NCBI RefSeq assembly: GCF_024679095.1
Contig: NC_066531.1
Coordinates: 10,796,781 to 10,860,780, forward strand
Length of the DNA stretch: 64,000 nucleotides
Source: Eriocheir sinensis
Lineage: Eukaryota; Arthropoda; Malacostraca; Decapoda; Varunidae
Reading direction: 5' to 3'
The notes under the pieces are model-generated. The model ran no database searches, had not been told where the DNA came from, and saw only the letters and a list, made by a program, of their open reading frames with translations. Position 1 is the first letter of the stretch. Each line of letters opens with the position of its first letter. Positions 21,315 through 32,871 of this stretch are shown here, one piece after another. Position numbers and translations under genes: made by a program.

Positions 21315-22681
21315 TTAATCAAAAACATAATAATCGTCGTATCGCTGTGGACGCCTGCGTTGTCTCTGTCTTCTGTTCGTTGCCTCCTGCGCGTCTGTCT
21401 CCTGGTGCGCCTCGTCGTCGTCCGCTTCTTGGGGTGTCCCTGGAACATCTGCCGAAGCCGGGAGGTTATCTCCCTCGGCTGAAAGGGCCAGAAGGCCTAC
21501 GTCGTCGTCGACCTCCTCTCGGTCCTGGACGTCCCTTGCGTTTTCGTCGGCTGCTGGATGTCTGTAGTTGTTCCAGGTGTAGTTTCCCGGACCGTGGTAC
21601 CTCCATAGGCGGTTGACGTGGACAACTTTCGGCTTGGTTTTTTCCGTTCTCCGGATTCGGTAAGTCACGTCGGAGAGGCGTTCTAGCACAGTGTAAGGGC
21701 CTTCCCAGGGGCTCTGTAACTTCGGAGACTGTCCTTTCTTCCTCTGCGGGTTGTAAAGCCAGACTCTGTCTCCTTCCTTGAAGTCAACGTGGCTTGCCCT
21801 CATATTGTAACCGCGCTTCATGGCCTCCCCGGAGAGCTTCAAGGCACCTCGGACTTGATGGTGCACCTCTTCCAGCCGTTCCTCTAGTTGACGGGCTGGT
21901 GCCATCCTTCGAGGAGCTTGCTTCACTGGGCGGTGGCTACCTGTGTCGATGTGGTGCTCTACCAGGTCCGTACACCCCAAGTCCAGGTCTCCTGTGGAAA
22001 ACACATCTGCATTCCTCACGAGAAGCTCCCTGAGCTGTTCCACTTGGGGCTCCTCTAGACACTTGGAGCTCCTGTCAAACAGGTCGCGCAGGTAGTCGGG
22101 CAGCTCCTCCTGGGGCTTCGTCAGGGTTCTCCTGCAGACACAGGTTCTTGGTTTCTGGTCGATCTCTTGGCATAACCCCACCATGGTCCCTTGTTTTATT
22201 TTCTTTGGGCTGAAGGAGACATTGGCCACGACGACAGGCACTTCCGCTGCAGCAGGGTCTACCAAAGTACTGCCTACAATCACCCCGTTTTCTACCGGGC
22301 ATCGACTTCCACTCTCTACCACACACAGGCTAGCCGGGGGGGCACCCGTAATTTGACAGGGTAACAGCATCTCCGACCTCGGAGGAATAATGGTGGTGCG
22401 CTTGACCGTCACTGGCAGGTCTTCCTTGTTCACAGTCGTCAGTGGCACCCTCCTTCCTCCTACAGTCAGCTGCTTAGCGCGGAAGTCCAGCTCGCACCTA
22501 TGGGAGACAAGATAATCCATACCTAGGATGCAGGGGTCATCCATGTCGGCCACGTACACAGAGAACTCTTCCTTTCCTCCGAGCTCAAACTTCACGTCCA
22601 CTGGGCCTCTGAGCTCTGCGTAGTGTCCTGTGACTCCACAGTCGATGCGGCGTCTTAGGAAGCCGACGATGACTCACCACG
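21315..22681 (-). pseudogene. Gypsy A pol remnant: protease and RT start fused to integrase C-terminus
   Basis: The protease active site 'VVVDTGSERTLVRPDVV' (22681-22740 region) is one frame apart from its flap 'PCILGMDYLVSHRCELDF', so a frameshift lies between. A 428-codon frame (22601-21315) then carries the RT N-terminal lead 'LVEHHIDTGSHRPVKQAPRR' and, from about residue 238 (near 21888), jumps in frame to an integrase C-terminal region: 'LEERLEEVHHQVRGALKLSG', 'FKEGDRVWLYNPQRKKG' and the GPY/F motif 'WEGPYTVLERLSDVTYRI'. It ends in an acidic and Gln/Arg-rich tail. No YLDD box, RNase H or integrase DDE triad remains. Confidence 0.85.
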
Positions 22682-24249
22682 TCAGGCCGCACCAATGTGC
22701 GTTCCGAGCCTGTGTCGACGACCACAGGCCACAACTCCGTCAACCTTGCCCTCCACTTGGCAGCTTGTCATGGTGGTTCTCCTGCACACTGATATCTTCG
22801 GGGCATGTACAGGACAGATTGGTCGTTGCCCCGTGAACCAGTCCTTCTTAGTTTCCCAGTGGTGGTCCCTCGTTGGGGCACATTTTCCGACACTCATTCT
22901 TCCAGTGCCCTTTTCTCCACAGGTCCAGCACTTGGGTCCTTCCCTGGGCTTCTTCTTAGCACCACCTTCATATTCCTTCTTCCTCTTATAGCATTCGTTC
23001 TCCTTGTGCCCAACCTTCTCGCAGTACCAGCACGTTCCTTGGAACCTGTCTGTGTCGCTGACAGCGCCCTTTCGTGCCCTAAAGCCAGAAGTCGAGTCGT
23101 CCCTGAAGCTTGACAAGCTAGACCTAACAAAGGACTCAAACTCCATGGCACGTGCCAGAGCTTCCTGCATTGATGTTGGCTTAGCTTGGTTCACTTGTAT
23201 CTTCAGCTGAGGGCTGTCCAGGGCATCGATGAATTGATCACGCAGCAAAACCGTCAGCAGGTCAGGGGTGGCACCTGGGTATGCCTTGTGCGCCATGCTC
23301 TCAAGGTCCTGAGCGAGTTCCTGAAGAGACTCGCCGCGCCTCCTGTTGCGGGTTCTGAACCTAACCCTGAAGAGCTCGTTCTGGTGCTTGGTCCCATATC
23401 GTTGCTCCAGCGCCTGTGCCAGCCCGCTGTAGCTTCCCTTTGTCGCATTGTCGAGCTGAGCAAGGACCTCCAGCGCCGCCCCTTTCAGGCTAGTGGCCAG
23501 CTGTACCGCGCACTCTTGGTCATCCCATCCGTTCCGAGCTGCTAACAGCTCAAACTGAACTGAGCGCGGTAAGCCTCCCAGGAGACCTTGCCATCAAACT
23601 CCTGAGGCTTCTTTCTAACAGGCGAACCCAGCAGACCCATGGGGCTGGCGGAACTTCTTGCGGGGATAAACTCAGGCGAAACAGGGCTCAAACTACCCCG
23701 GACTTGCGTAGGAGAAGCATCTTGGGTACAACTAGCCCCTGCAGGCACTGGCTGTCCGTTTCCAGCCAAGCAGTCTTCAAGGGCCTTCACTCTGTCACTT
23801 ACTTCTAGTATTTCTTTGTGTGTCGTCTCCTGTACCACCTCCATCTCTTGTTGAAGATTTGTGTGTTCTTTCTCCACTTCTATCAGGCGTTGTCCCAAGT
23901 TCGTGGTCACATCAGTCATTTCTCTTCGCACTGATTCACTTCCATCTTGTACTGCTTTTAGCTGTAGCTGTAATCCCGTGAAGCGATCTTCTAGCTGTTC
24001 TTTGAGTTCTTGGAGTGTTCCTTCTTGTTGTTGCTGTGCTCTTTCTTGTTGTTCTTTGAGTTCTTGGAGTGTTCCTTCTTGTTGTTGCTGTGCTCTTTCT
24101 TGTTGTTCTTTGAGTTCTTGGTGTGCTTTTTCTTGTTGTTCCTTGAATTCTTGGAGTGCTCTTTCTTGTTTCTCCCCCTGTAGTCTCAAGGCTTCCAAAA
24201 GTTCAGTCAACATGTCGTCCCTCTGGGCAGCTTGGGAAAGAGTCTCCAT
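22682..24249 (-). pseudogene. Gypsy A gag: coiled coil, capsid-like region, CCHC knuckle
   Basis: It starts at 24249 (METLSQAAQRDD). Residues about 20-150 are a strong coiled coil with near-identical repeats (LQELKEQQERAQQQQEGT twice), followed by a Ser/Pro-rich hinge and 'KKPQEFDGKVSWEAYRAQF', a Gypsy capsid start. A frameshift near 23545 breaks the frame; capsid-like sequence continues ('MAHKAYPGATPDLLTVLLRD') with a CCHC knuckle 'CWYCEKVGHKENEC' and a degraded second one, 'CWTCGEKGTGR'. Gag would assemble the particle. Confidence 0.8.
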
Positions 24250-24275
24250 GGCAAAAAAACAAAAACAAATGGCTA

Positions 24276-24289
24276 CACTCCTGACGCCA
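24276..24289 (-). other. Gypsy A primer-binding site
   Basis: TGGCGTCAGGAGTG lies one base after the 5' LTR on the minus strand. It starts with TGG, as expected for pairing with a tRNA 3' CCA end. The tRNA species is not assigned. Confidence 0.65.
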
Positions 24290-24290
24290 A

Positions 24291-24696
24291 TGTTATGCCG
24301 GACGTGTTACTTGGGTTCCGTGTCGCCGTCAGGAGACTCCGTGGGAGGGAGATATGTAAACACTTCGCACAGCTTCTGTAGTTTAATATTCTTCCTTAGT
24401 AGTACACTTCACTTTGACTCTTCACTTACCACTAGCTTACTATGACTGGGACTGGGACTCTCTCGCCCTCTTCTCCTATATATATCCAGAACAGTACAGT
24501 CTAGAATGTTACAGTATATTTTAGATCATACAAGAACATGTAGCAAAAATATATGCGAGTTGGCAACACTTCCCGCCTGGCGCCTGGCCGCGCCCCGCGG
24601 GGCGCGGACGGCTCGCCTTGCTCCCCGCCCCTTTGCTCGTTTCTCCGGGAGCCTTCTAGAGGCCTATGGTCGCCGGGGGAAGCTTCCAGCACAACA
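24291..24696 (-). repeat. Gypsy A 5' LTR
   Basis: 406 bp, identical by eye to the copy at 20844-21249, followed by the CTAT target duplication. Confidence 0.95.
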
Positions 24697-25521
24697 CTAT
24701 TATTTCCGATTGAGGCAAGAGGAACCTGGTGTCCTTCAACGCCTCAAAAACACAGTTTCTCCACCTATCCACTCGACACAATCTTCCAAACAACTATCCC
24801 CTATTCTTTGACAACACCCAGCTATCACCCTCTTCAACACTAAACATCCTCGGTCTATCCTTAACTCAAAATCTAAACTGGAAACTTCATATCTCATCTC
24901 TTACTAAATCAGTTTCCTCGAGGCTGGGCGTTCTGTACCGTCTCCGCCAATTCTTCTCCCCCGTACAGTTGCTATCCATTTACAGGGGCCTTGTCTGCCC
25001 TCGTATGGAGTATGCATCTCATGTATGGGGAGGCCCCACTCACACAGCTCTCCTCGACAGAGTGGAGTCAAAGCCTCTTCGTCTCATTAGCTCTCCTCCT
25101 CATACTGATAGTCTTCCACCTCTTAAATTCCGCCGCCATGTTGCCTCTCTTCTTCTATCGATATTCTCATGCTCACTGCTCTTCTGAACTTGCTAACTGC
25201 ATGCCTCCCCCCCTCCCGCGGCCCCGCTGCACACGACTTTCTACTCATGGTCATCCCTATACTGTCCAAACCCTTTATGCAAGAGTCAACCAGCATCTTC
25301 ACTCTTTCATCCCTCACGCTGGTAAACTTTGGAACAATCTTCCTTCATCTGTATTTCCTCCTGCCCACGACTTGAACTCTTTCAAGAGGAGGGTATCAGG
25401 ACGCCTCTCCTCCCGAAATTGACCTCTCTTTTTGACCACTCCTTTGACCTCTATTCAGGAGAAGTAAGAAGCGGGCTTTTTTTAATATTTTCTTTACGCC
25501 CTTGAACTGTATCCTTAGCTG

Positions 25522-25522
<1 letters not shown>

Positions 25523-25601
<79 letters not shown>
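25523..25601. repeat. (TA)n microsatellite between J1 and J2
   Basis: Follows the J1 3' UTR directly, so it probably grew from the element's tail. Confidence 0.95.
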
Positions 25602-25603
<2 letters not shown>

Positions 25604-27336
25604 CAGGCTAACGAAAACAGCGCCTCGGAGTCCCCGCCTGGGGGGGGACCATAAATTCCCCCAGGGAGGACTCCCCTTCTGGCTGCCGACTTGAGAGATG
25701 TCCTGATAACTCCTCGAACCTTCTCCTTAACAATTTCTGCAACATTCGCGGTCTACGTTCTAATTTTCATTCTGTGGAACAACATCTCTCCTCCTCTAAA
25801 CCCCACCTTCTCTTCCTCACCGAAACACAGGTTGCTGAGGCTACTGACAGCAACCTCTACTCTGTTCCCTCCTACTATCTCTATCCTAAATTTCAATCCA
25901 AAGCTGGATGTTGCGCCTACGTGCGCAACGACATCACTTGCTCTCGTGCCCACGACCTTGACTCTTCTGAAATTTCCACCATCTGGCTAAGACTCATAGT
26001 CATTCTATTATTAAATACATATGTGCTGTTTATCTCTCACCTAACTCTACCAACTATGTAAAATTCTTTGAATATTGGAACTCTAAAGTGGAGCACATCT
26101 TGACTCACTCTCCCTTTGCTGAAATCTCCATCTTGGGAGAATTCAATGTTCACCACCAGCTTTGGCTTTCATCCTCCTTCACTGACCAGCCTGGTAAACA
26201 AGCCTACAACTTTGCTATCCTCAACGACCTAGAGCAGTTGGTTCAGCACCCTACTCGTATTCCCGACCGTCTTGAAGACAGGCCCAACATTCTAGAACTC
26301 TTCCTTACCTTACCTCTAATCCTTCTGCTTACTCTGTCAAACTGTTCTCTCCGTTGGGCTCCTCCGATCATAACCTTATTTCTGTATCCTGTCCTATCGC
26401 TCCTGTATATCCTCTGGACCCGCCGAAGAGGCGATGCTTCTGGCATTTTGCTTCAGCTCAGTGGGACGACCTGAGGATGTACTTTTCCGATTTTCCGTGG
26501 AATGAGTAATGCTTCCATGAGAGAGACCCCTCTGTGTGTGCTCAGCGCATCACAGAGGTGATTGTCTCTGGAATGGAGGCATACATTCCACGTACTTTCT
26601 CTACTCCTCATGATAAAAACCTTGGTTTAATCACGCTTGTTCTCGTGACTTCTGGCATCTTGCCAAAAATATCTCCTCTAATTTCACTACTTCCTCTGTC
26701 CCTCCTCTCCTTAACCCTGACGGCAGCACTGCCGTCTCATCTGTCTCTAAGGCTGAACTCTTCGCTCAAGCTTTCTGTAAGAACTCCACCCTGGACGATT
26801 CTGGGCATATTCCTCCTACTTATCCCCCCTCTGACTCCTTTATGCCTGTTATTAAGATTCTTCCAAATGATGTTTTCTATGCCCTCTCTGGCCTCAACTC
26901 TCAGAAGGCTTATGGACCTGATGGAGTGCCTCCTATTGTCCTTAAAAACTGTGCTTCTGTGCTGACACCCTGCCTGGTCAAACTCTTTCGTCTCTGCCTA
27001 TCAACATCTATCTTTCCTTCCTGCTGGAAGTATGCCTTTGTACAGCCTGTGCCTAAAAATGGTGACCGTTCCAATCCCTCAAACTACCGCCCTATAGCTT
27101 TACTTTCCTGTCTATCTAAAGCTTTTGAATCAATCCTTAACCGGAAGATTGAAAAGCACCTTTCCACTTCTAACCTCGAGAAGATCATCAGAGACAAACT
27201 CGTTAGGTTCCTTGAAGACAACAACCTCATTTCCCATGGTCAGCACGGTTTCAGGAACAAGCGCTCATGCTTAACCAATTTATTGGACTTCTTCCAAGGT
27301 ATCTATGAAGACTGGGATAATCATATCCCCAGCGAT

Positions 27337-27440
<104 letters not shown>

Positions 27441-27671
27441 TTTCAGAAAGCCTTTGACAAAGTGCCACACGAAAGACCCCTCAAGAAACTCAAGTCGGCG
27501 GGATTAGGCGGCAATCTGACAGCGTGGATCAAGTACTGGCTCATTGGAAGAAAACAACGAGTTGTACTCAACGGACAGGCCTCCGAGTGGCTCCCGGTCA
27601 CAAGTGGAGTGCCACAGGGGTCAGTGCTGGGACCCATACTTTTCATCATATATATCAACGACCTAGAACTA

Positions 27672-28202
27672 TGTAATGTGTATATTATAACATACATGTG
27701 AATGTGTGAATGTATGTCGTATCGCCATGGCCCAGCGGCGCCAGGACGTTACACACAGACGCTACGTTGTGCTTAGGAGGTGCTCCTTGCCGTGGGAACG
27801 GTGCTGATTCAGCAAGCATGGTGCCGCTGGCCGCTCCTGTCCCGGGAGACGCCGGACCAGATCAGAGCGGGCGGTGGACGAGAGCACAGGACTTCTCGGA
27901 GTGTGCGTACGACTTACGACTCGTCCACAAAATACTGTAACTATTCTGTGAATATATTTAAAAAGCAATACAACCATTTAATCAACCAGAGAGAGAAAGA
28001 GTAAATTAAGTGAACTCAAAGTGAACTTAACGGCTCCGCTCGGCCAACACATAACCCACATCACTTAACTAAAAGGCTATTGTGTTGTCTCACGACTTCT
28101 ATCAACTGGAGAAAGCAGGCAACGGTACACCGGTCCTGACGTGAGATAACAGTTCGCGCCTTAATGAAAAACACAAAAAAACAGCTAACAAAAAGGCTAA
28201 CA
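27672..28202. mobile_element. Solo LTR inside LINE-L
   Basis: 531 bp with TG...CA ends (TGTAATGTG...GGCTAACA), flanked by ACTA (27668-27671 and 28203-28206). Removing it with one ACTA restores LINE-L 'NDLELGLKSNLSKFADD' in frame. There is no internal gag or pol, which fits an LTR left by recombination between two LTRs. It does not resemble the Gypsy A LTR. Confidence 0.75.
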
Positions 28203-28209
28203 ACTAGGA

Positions 28210-29013
28210 TTGAAATCCAATCTTTCAAAATTTGCTGACGACGCAAAGGTGGGTGGGAAGGCCCTCACAACGGCAGACTGCGAAATTATCCAGAGAGACC
28301 TGAACCAGATCACTCGGTGGTCAGAAAAATGTAAAGTAATGCATATCGGATCCAGAAACAGCAACCACACATACCACATGGGTGGCAAACCACTACATGT
28401 TGTGCAAGAGGAAAGAGACCTCGGGGTCACCATCAGCAGTGACTTGAAACAAACAAAACACTGCAAGTCCGCCTGTAAGAAAGCCAATACAATGCTTGGG
28501 TTCATAGCGAGGCACTTCGAATACAAGACGCCGGGAGTTATGTTATCCTTGTATAATTCGCTGATAAGGCCCCACCTGGAATACGCCGTGCAATTCCGGT
28601 CTCCTAATTACAGGAAAGACATTAAATTACTTGAGAGAGTACAGCGCCGCGCCACGAAGATGATACTATCACTGAGGACGAAGCCCTATGAAGAGCGACT
28701 CGAGCGACTCAACCTCTTCACGTTGGAAAAGAGACGCCTTCGGGGAGACATGATACAAGTCTTTAAGTACCTGAACAAGCTCAGCAACGTTGATCACTCC
28801 AAACTCTTCACGCTACAAGCCAACCTGAGAACAAGAAACAACGGAAAAACAATTCAAGCAAAGCGATGCAATACCGACATCGGCAGGAGTTATTTCTCGA
28901 ATAGAGTTGTTCGCCACTGGAACAGCCTTCCTGCAGAAGTGGTTAGCGCAGAGACCATCAACTCCTTCAAGAAACGCATTGATCGCCACTTTGCTGCATC
29001 GGGAGTGAACTGA
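28210..29013 (+). pseudogene. LINE-L RT palm and C-terminal domain, long intact frame
   Basis: 267 codons without a stop: the FADD catalytic box near residue 9, then 'ERDLGVTISSDLK', 'MLGFIARHFEYKTPG', 'LYNSLIRPHLEYAVQ', 'LERVQRRATKMILSL' and a terminal 'INSFKKRIDRHFAASG'. It has lost its upstream half to the solo LTR and the (TA)n array. Confidence 0.8.
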
Positions 29014-30480
29014 ACGTTCCCAAGAGTAGATACACAAGTGCTTTAATCCTTCCCTGCAAGCCACTCCTATGGCAAACGGATTGATTAAATCACTGAACGC
29101 AGGCAGCCTAATCATGAGCCAACAGGCTTTCTGCTGACTGCTAGTCCATGTTTTCATGTTTCCATGTTTCTATCTGATCGCCAGTATGGATTCTGCAAGG
29201 GGCGTTCTACTGGCGATCTTCTTGCTCTCTTAACTGACTCTTGGTCATCCTCTCTTAGCCGTTTCGGTGAAACTTTCTCTGTTGCGCTAGACATATCGAA
29301 AGCCTTCGATAGAGTCTGGCACCAGTCTTTTCTTTCTAAAGTGCCCTCTTTCGGATTCTATCCCTCTCTCTGTTCCTTTATTTCCAGTTTCCTTTCCGGC
29401 CGCTCTATCTCTGCGGTGGTAGACGATCACTGCTCTTCCCCTAAACCTATCAACAGTGGCATTCCTCAGGGCTCTGTCCTATCACCCACTCTCTTCCTGT
29501 TATTCATCAATGATCTTCTTTCCATAACAAACTGTCCTGTCCACTCATACGCCGACGACTCCATTCTGCATTATTCAACTTCTTTCAATAGAAGACCATC
29601 ACAACAGGAAGTACACGACTCCAGACTGGAGGCTGCAGAACGCTTAACCTCAGACCTTGCTATCATTTCCGATTGGGGCAGAAGGAGCCTTGTGTCCTTC
29701 AATGCCTCAAAAACTCCACCTATCAACTCGACACAATCTTCCAAACACTTATCCCCTATTCTTCGACAACACTCAGCTGTCACCATCTTCAACACTAAAC
29801 ATCCTCGGTCTATCCTTAACTCAAAATGTCAACTGGAAACTTCATATCTCCTCTCTTGCTAAATCAGTTCCTCAAGGTTGGGCGTTCTGTATCGTCTCCG
29901 CCAGTTCTTCTCCCCCGCGCAGTTGCTATCCACATACAGGGGCCTTGTCCGCCCTCGTATGGAGTATGCATCTCACGTGTGGGGGGGCTCCACTCACACA
30001 GCTCTTCTGGACAGAGTGGAGTCTAAGGCTCTTCGTCGTCGTCAGCTCCCCTCCTCATACTGATAGCCTTCTACCTCTTAAATTCCGCCGCGATGTTGCC
30101 TCTTTTTCTATCTTCTATCGATATTTCCACGCTGACTGCTCTTCTGAACTTGCTAACTGCATGCCTCCCCCCCTCCCGCGGCCCCGCTGCACACGACTTT
30201 CTACTCATGCTCATCCCTATACTGTCCAAACCCCTTATGCAAGAGTTAACCAGCATCTTCACTCTTTCATCCCTCACGCTGGTAAACTTTGGAACAATCT
30301 TCCTTCATCTGTATTTCCTCCTGTCTGCGACTTGAACTCTTTCAAGAGGAGGGTATCAGGACACCTCTCCTCCCGAAATTGATCTTTCTTTCGGCCACCT
30401 CTTTTAATTATTTTTTAGGAGCAGCAAGTAGCGGGCTTTTTTTCTATTATTGTTTTCTTTTTTTGTGCCCTTTGTTGTAA

Positions 30481-30583
<103 letters not shown>

Positions 30584-32871
30584 ACAGCAGAGGAGTCAGT
30601 TCAAGGGCATAAATAAAAAGTAACAAATGTTAAAAAAGAAAGCCCGCTACTCACTGCTCCTAAAAAGTTAGAGGAGTGGCCGAAAGATAGGTCAATTTCG
30701 GTAGGAGAGGTGTCCTGATACCCTCCTCTTGAACGAGTTCAAGTCGTAGGCAGGAAAAAAATACAGATGAAGGAAGATTGTTCCAGAGTTTACCGGCGTG
30801 AAGGATGAAAGAGTGAAGATGCTGGTTAACTCTTGCGAAAGGGATTTGGGCAATAAAGGGATGAGCATGAAAATATCGATAGAAGATGGAAAGAGAGGCA
30901 ACGTGGCGGCGAAATTTAAGAGGCAGAAGACTATCAGTAAGAGGAGGTGAGCTGATGAGACGAAGTGCCTTAGACTCCACTCTGTCCAAGAGAGCTGTGT
31001 GAGTGGAGCCCCCCACCCCCCCACACACACACGTGCTATGCATACTCCATACGAGGGCGGACAATGCCCCTGTAAATGGATAGCAAGTGTGCGGGGGAGA
31101 ATAACTGGCGGAGACGGTACAGAACGCCGAGCCTCGAGGAAGCTGATTCAGTAAGAGAAGAGATATGAAGTTTCCAGTTGAGATTTTGAGTTAAGGATAG
31201 ACCGAGGATGTTTAGTGTTGAAGAAGGTGATAGCTGAGTGTTGTCAACGAATAGGGGATAGTTGTTTGGAAGATTGTGTCGAGTGGATAGGTGGAGAAAC
31301 TGTGTTTTTGAGGCGCTGAAGGACACCGAGTTTTTCTTGCCCCAATCGGAAATAATAGTACGGTCTGAGGCTAAACGTTCTGCCGCCTCCAGCCTGGAAT
31401 CATTTAGTTCCTGTTGAGTGGGTCTTTTATTAAAAGAAGTTGAGTAATGCAGAGTAGAGTCATCGGCGTAAGAATGGATAGGACAGTTCGTTTTGGAAAG
31501 AAAATCATAAATGAACAACAGAAAGAGAGTGGGAGATAGGACAGAACCCTGCGGAACACCACTATTAATAGGTTTTAGGGAAGAACAGTGAACGTCTACC
31601 ACAGCAGAAATAGAACGGACAGAGAGGAAACTGGAGATAAAGGTACAGAGAGAAGGATAGAAACCGTAGGAGGGTAGTTTGGAAAGCAAAGATTTGTGTC
31701 AGACCCTATCAAAGGCTTTCGATATGTCCAGCACAATAGCAAAGGTTGCACCGAAACGGCTAAGAGAGGATGACCAAGAATCAGTTAGGAAGGCAAGGAG
31801 ATCACCAGTAGAACGCCCCTTGTGGAACCCATACTGGCGATCAGATAAAAGGTCAGAAGTGGAAAGGTTCCCGTTCCGGTTAAGGATTGATTCAAAACCT
31901 TTAGATAGACAAGAAAGCAAAGCTATAGGACTGTTATTCGAGGGATTGGAACGGTCATCCTTCTTAGGCACAGTCTGTATCAAGGCATACTGTCTGCAGG
32001 AAGGAAAGGTAGATGTTGACAGGCAGAGGCGAAAGAGTTTAACCAGGCAGGGTGTCAGCACGGAAGCACAGTTTTTAAGGACAATAGGAGGCGCTCCATC
32101 TGGTCCATAAACCTTCTGAGGATTGAGGCCAGAGAGGGCATAGAAAACATCATTCTTAAGAATCTTAATAACAGGCATAAAGGAGTCAGAGGGGGGATGA
32201 GTAGGAGGAATATGCCTAGAATCGTCCAGAGTGGAGTTTTTAGAGAAAGTTCAGCCTTAGAGATAGATGAGACGGCGGTCCTGCCGCCAGGACTAAGGAG
32301 AGGAGGGAAAGATGAAGAAGTGAAGTTGGAGATGTTTTTGGCTAGATGCCAGAAGTCCCGGGAAGAATTAGAAAAAGCAAGGTTTTGCCATTTTCCATCA
32401 ATGAAGGAGTTTTTGGTAAGTCGGAGAATAGATTTGACACGATTCCAGGCAGAAATGTAAAGTTCATGATTAGCAGGAGTTCGAAGGCTTTGGTACCTTG
32501 TGTGAGCTGCATCTCCATCTTTGACAGCACGAGGACAAGCGTGATTAAACCAAGGCTTTTTAGCATGAGGAGTAGAGAAAGTACGTCGAATGTATGCCTC
32601 CATTCCAGACACAATCACCTCTGTGATGCGCTGGGAAACACACAGAAGGGTCTCTATCCTGGAAGCAGTAATCATTCCACGGGAAATCGGAAAAGTACAT
32701 CCTCAGGTCGTCCCATCGAGCTGAAGTAAAATGCCAGAAGCATCGCCTCTTCGGTGGGTCCAGAGGGTGTACAGGAGCGATAGGACAGCATACAGAAATA
32801 AGGCTGTGATCGGAGGAGCCTAACGGAGAGAACAGTTTGACAGAGTAAGCAGCAGGGTTAGAGGTAAGGAA

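Larger units (their letters stand above)
20844..24696 (-). mobile_element. Gypsy A: LTR retrotransposon lacking its catalytic core
   Basis: A 3853-bp insertion in J1 with target duplication CTAT (20840-20843 and 24697-24700) and two 406-bp LTRs that appear identical by eye. On the minus strand the order is 5' LTR, primer-binding site, gag, a protease remnant fused to the integrase C-terminus, polypurine tract, 3' LTR. RT, RNase H and the integrase core are absent, so it could move only with proteins supplied in trans. Identical LTRs imply recent insertion. Confidence 0.9.
20398..25522 (+). mobile_element. J1: family-J LINE, 5'-truncated, split by Gypsy A
   Basis: The left part (20398-20843) holds RT from 'DISKAFDRVWHKSLLSKLP' through '[17 protein letters not shown]' to the catalytic 'SYADDSTLH' (YADD at 20728-20739). 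The right part (24701-25430) continues with 'LNILGLSLTQNLNWKLHISS', 'YASHVWGG' and 'GKLWNNLPSSVFPP', ending in a T-rich 3' UTR and (TA)n. Joining across CTAT restores the reading. Family J is the most frequent element here, with a Jockey/CR1-like domain order of endonuclease, linker, RT and C-terminus. Confidence 0.85.

Noticed and set aside
21054..21616. Open frames within and beside the Gypsy A LTR
   Set aside because: They occur identically in both LTRs or on the strand opposite pol; no protein resemblance.
27672..28202. A small gene inside LINE-L
   Set aside because: Short frames only; the TG...CA ends and ACTA duplication identify an LTR.
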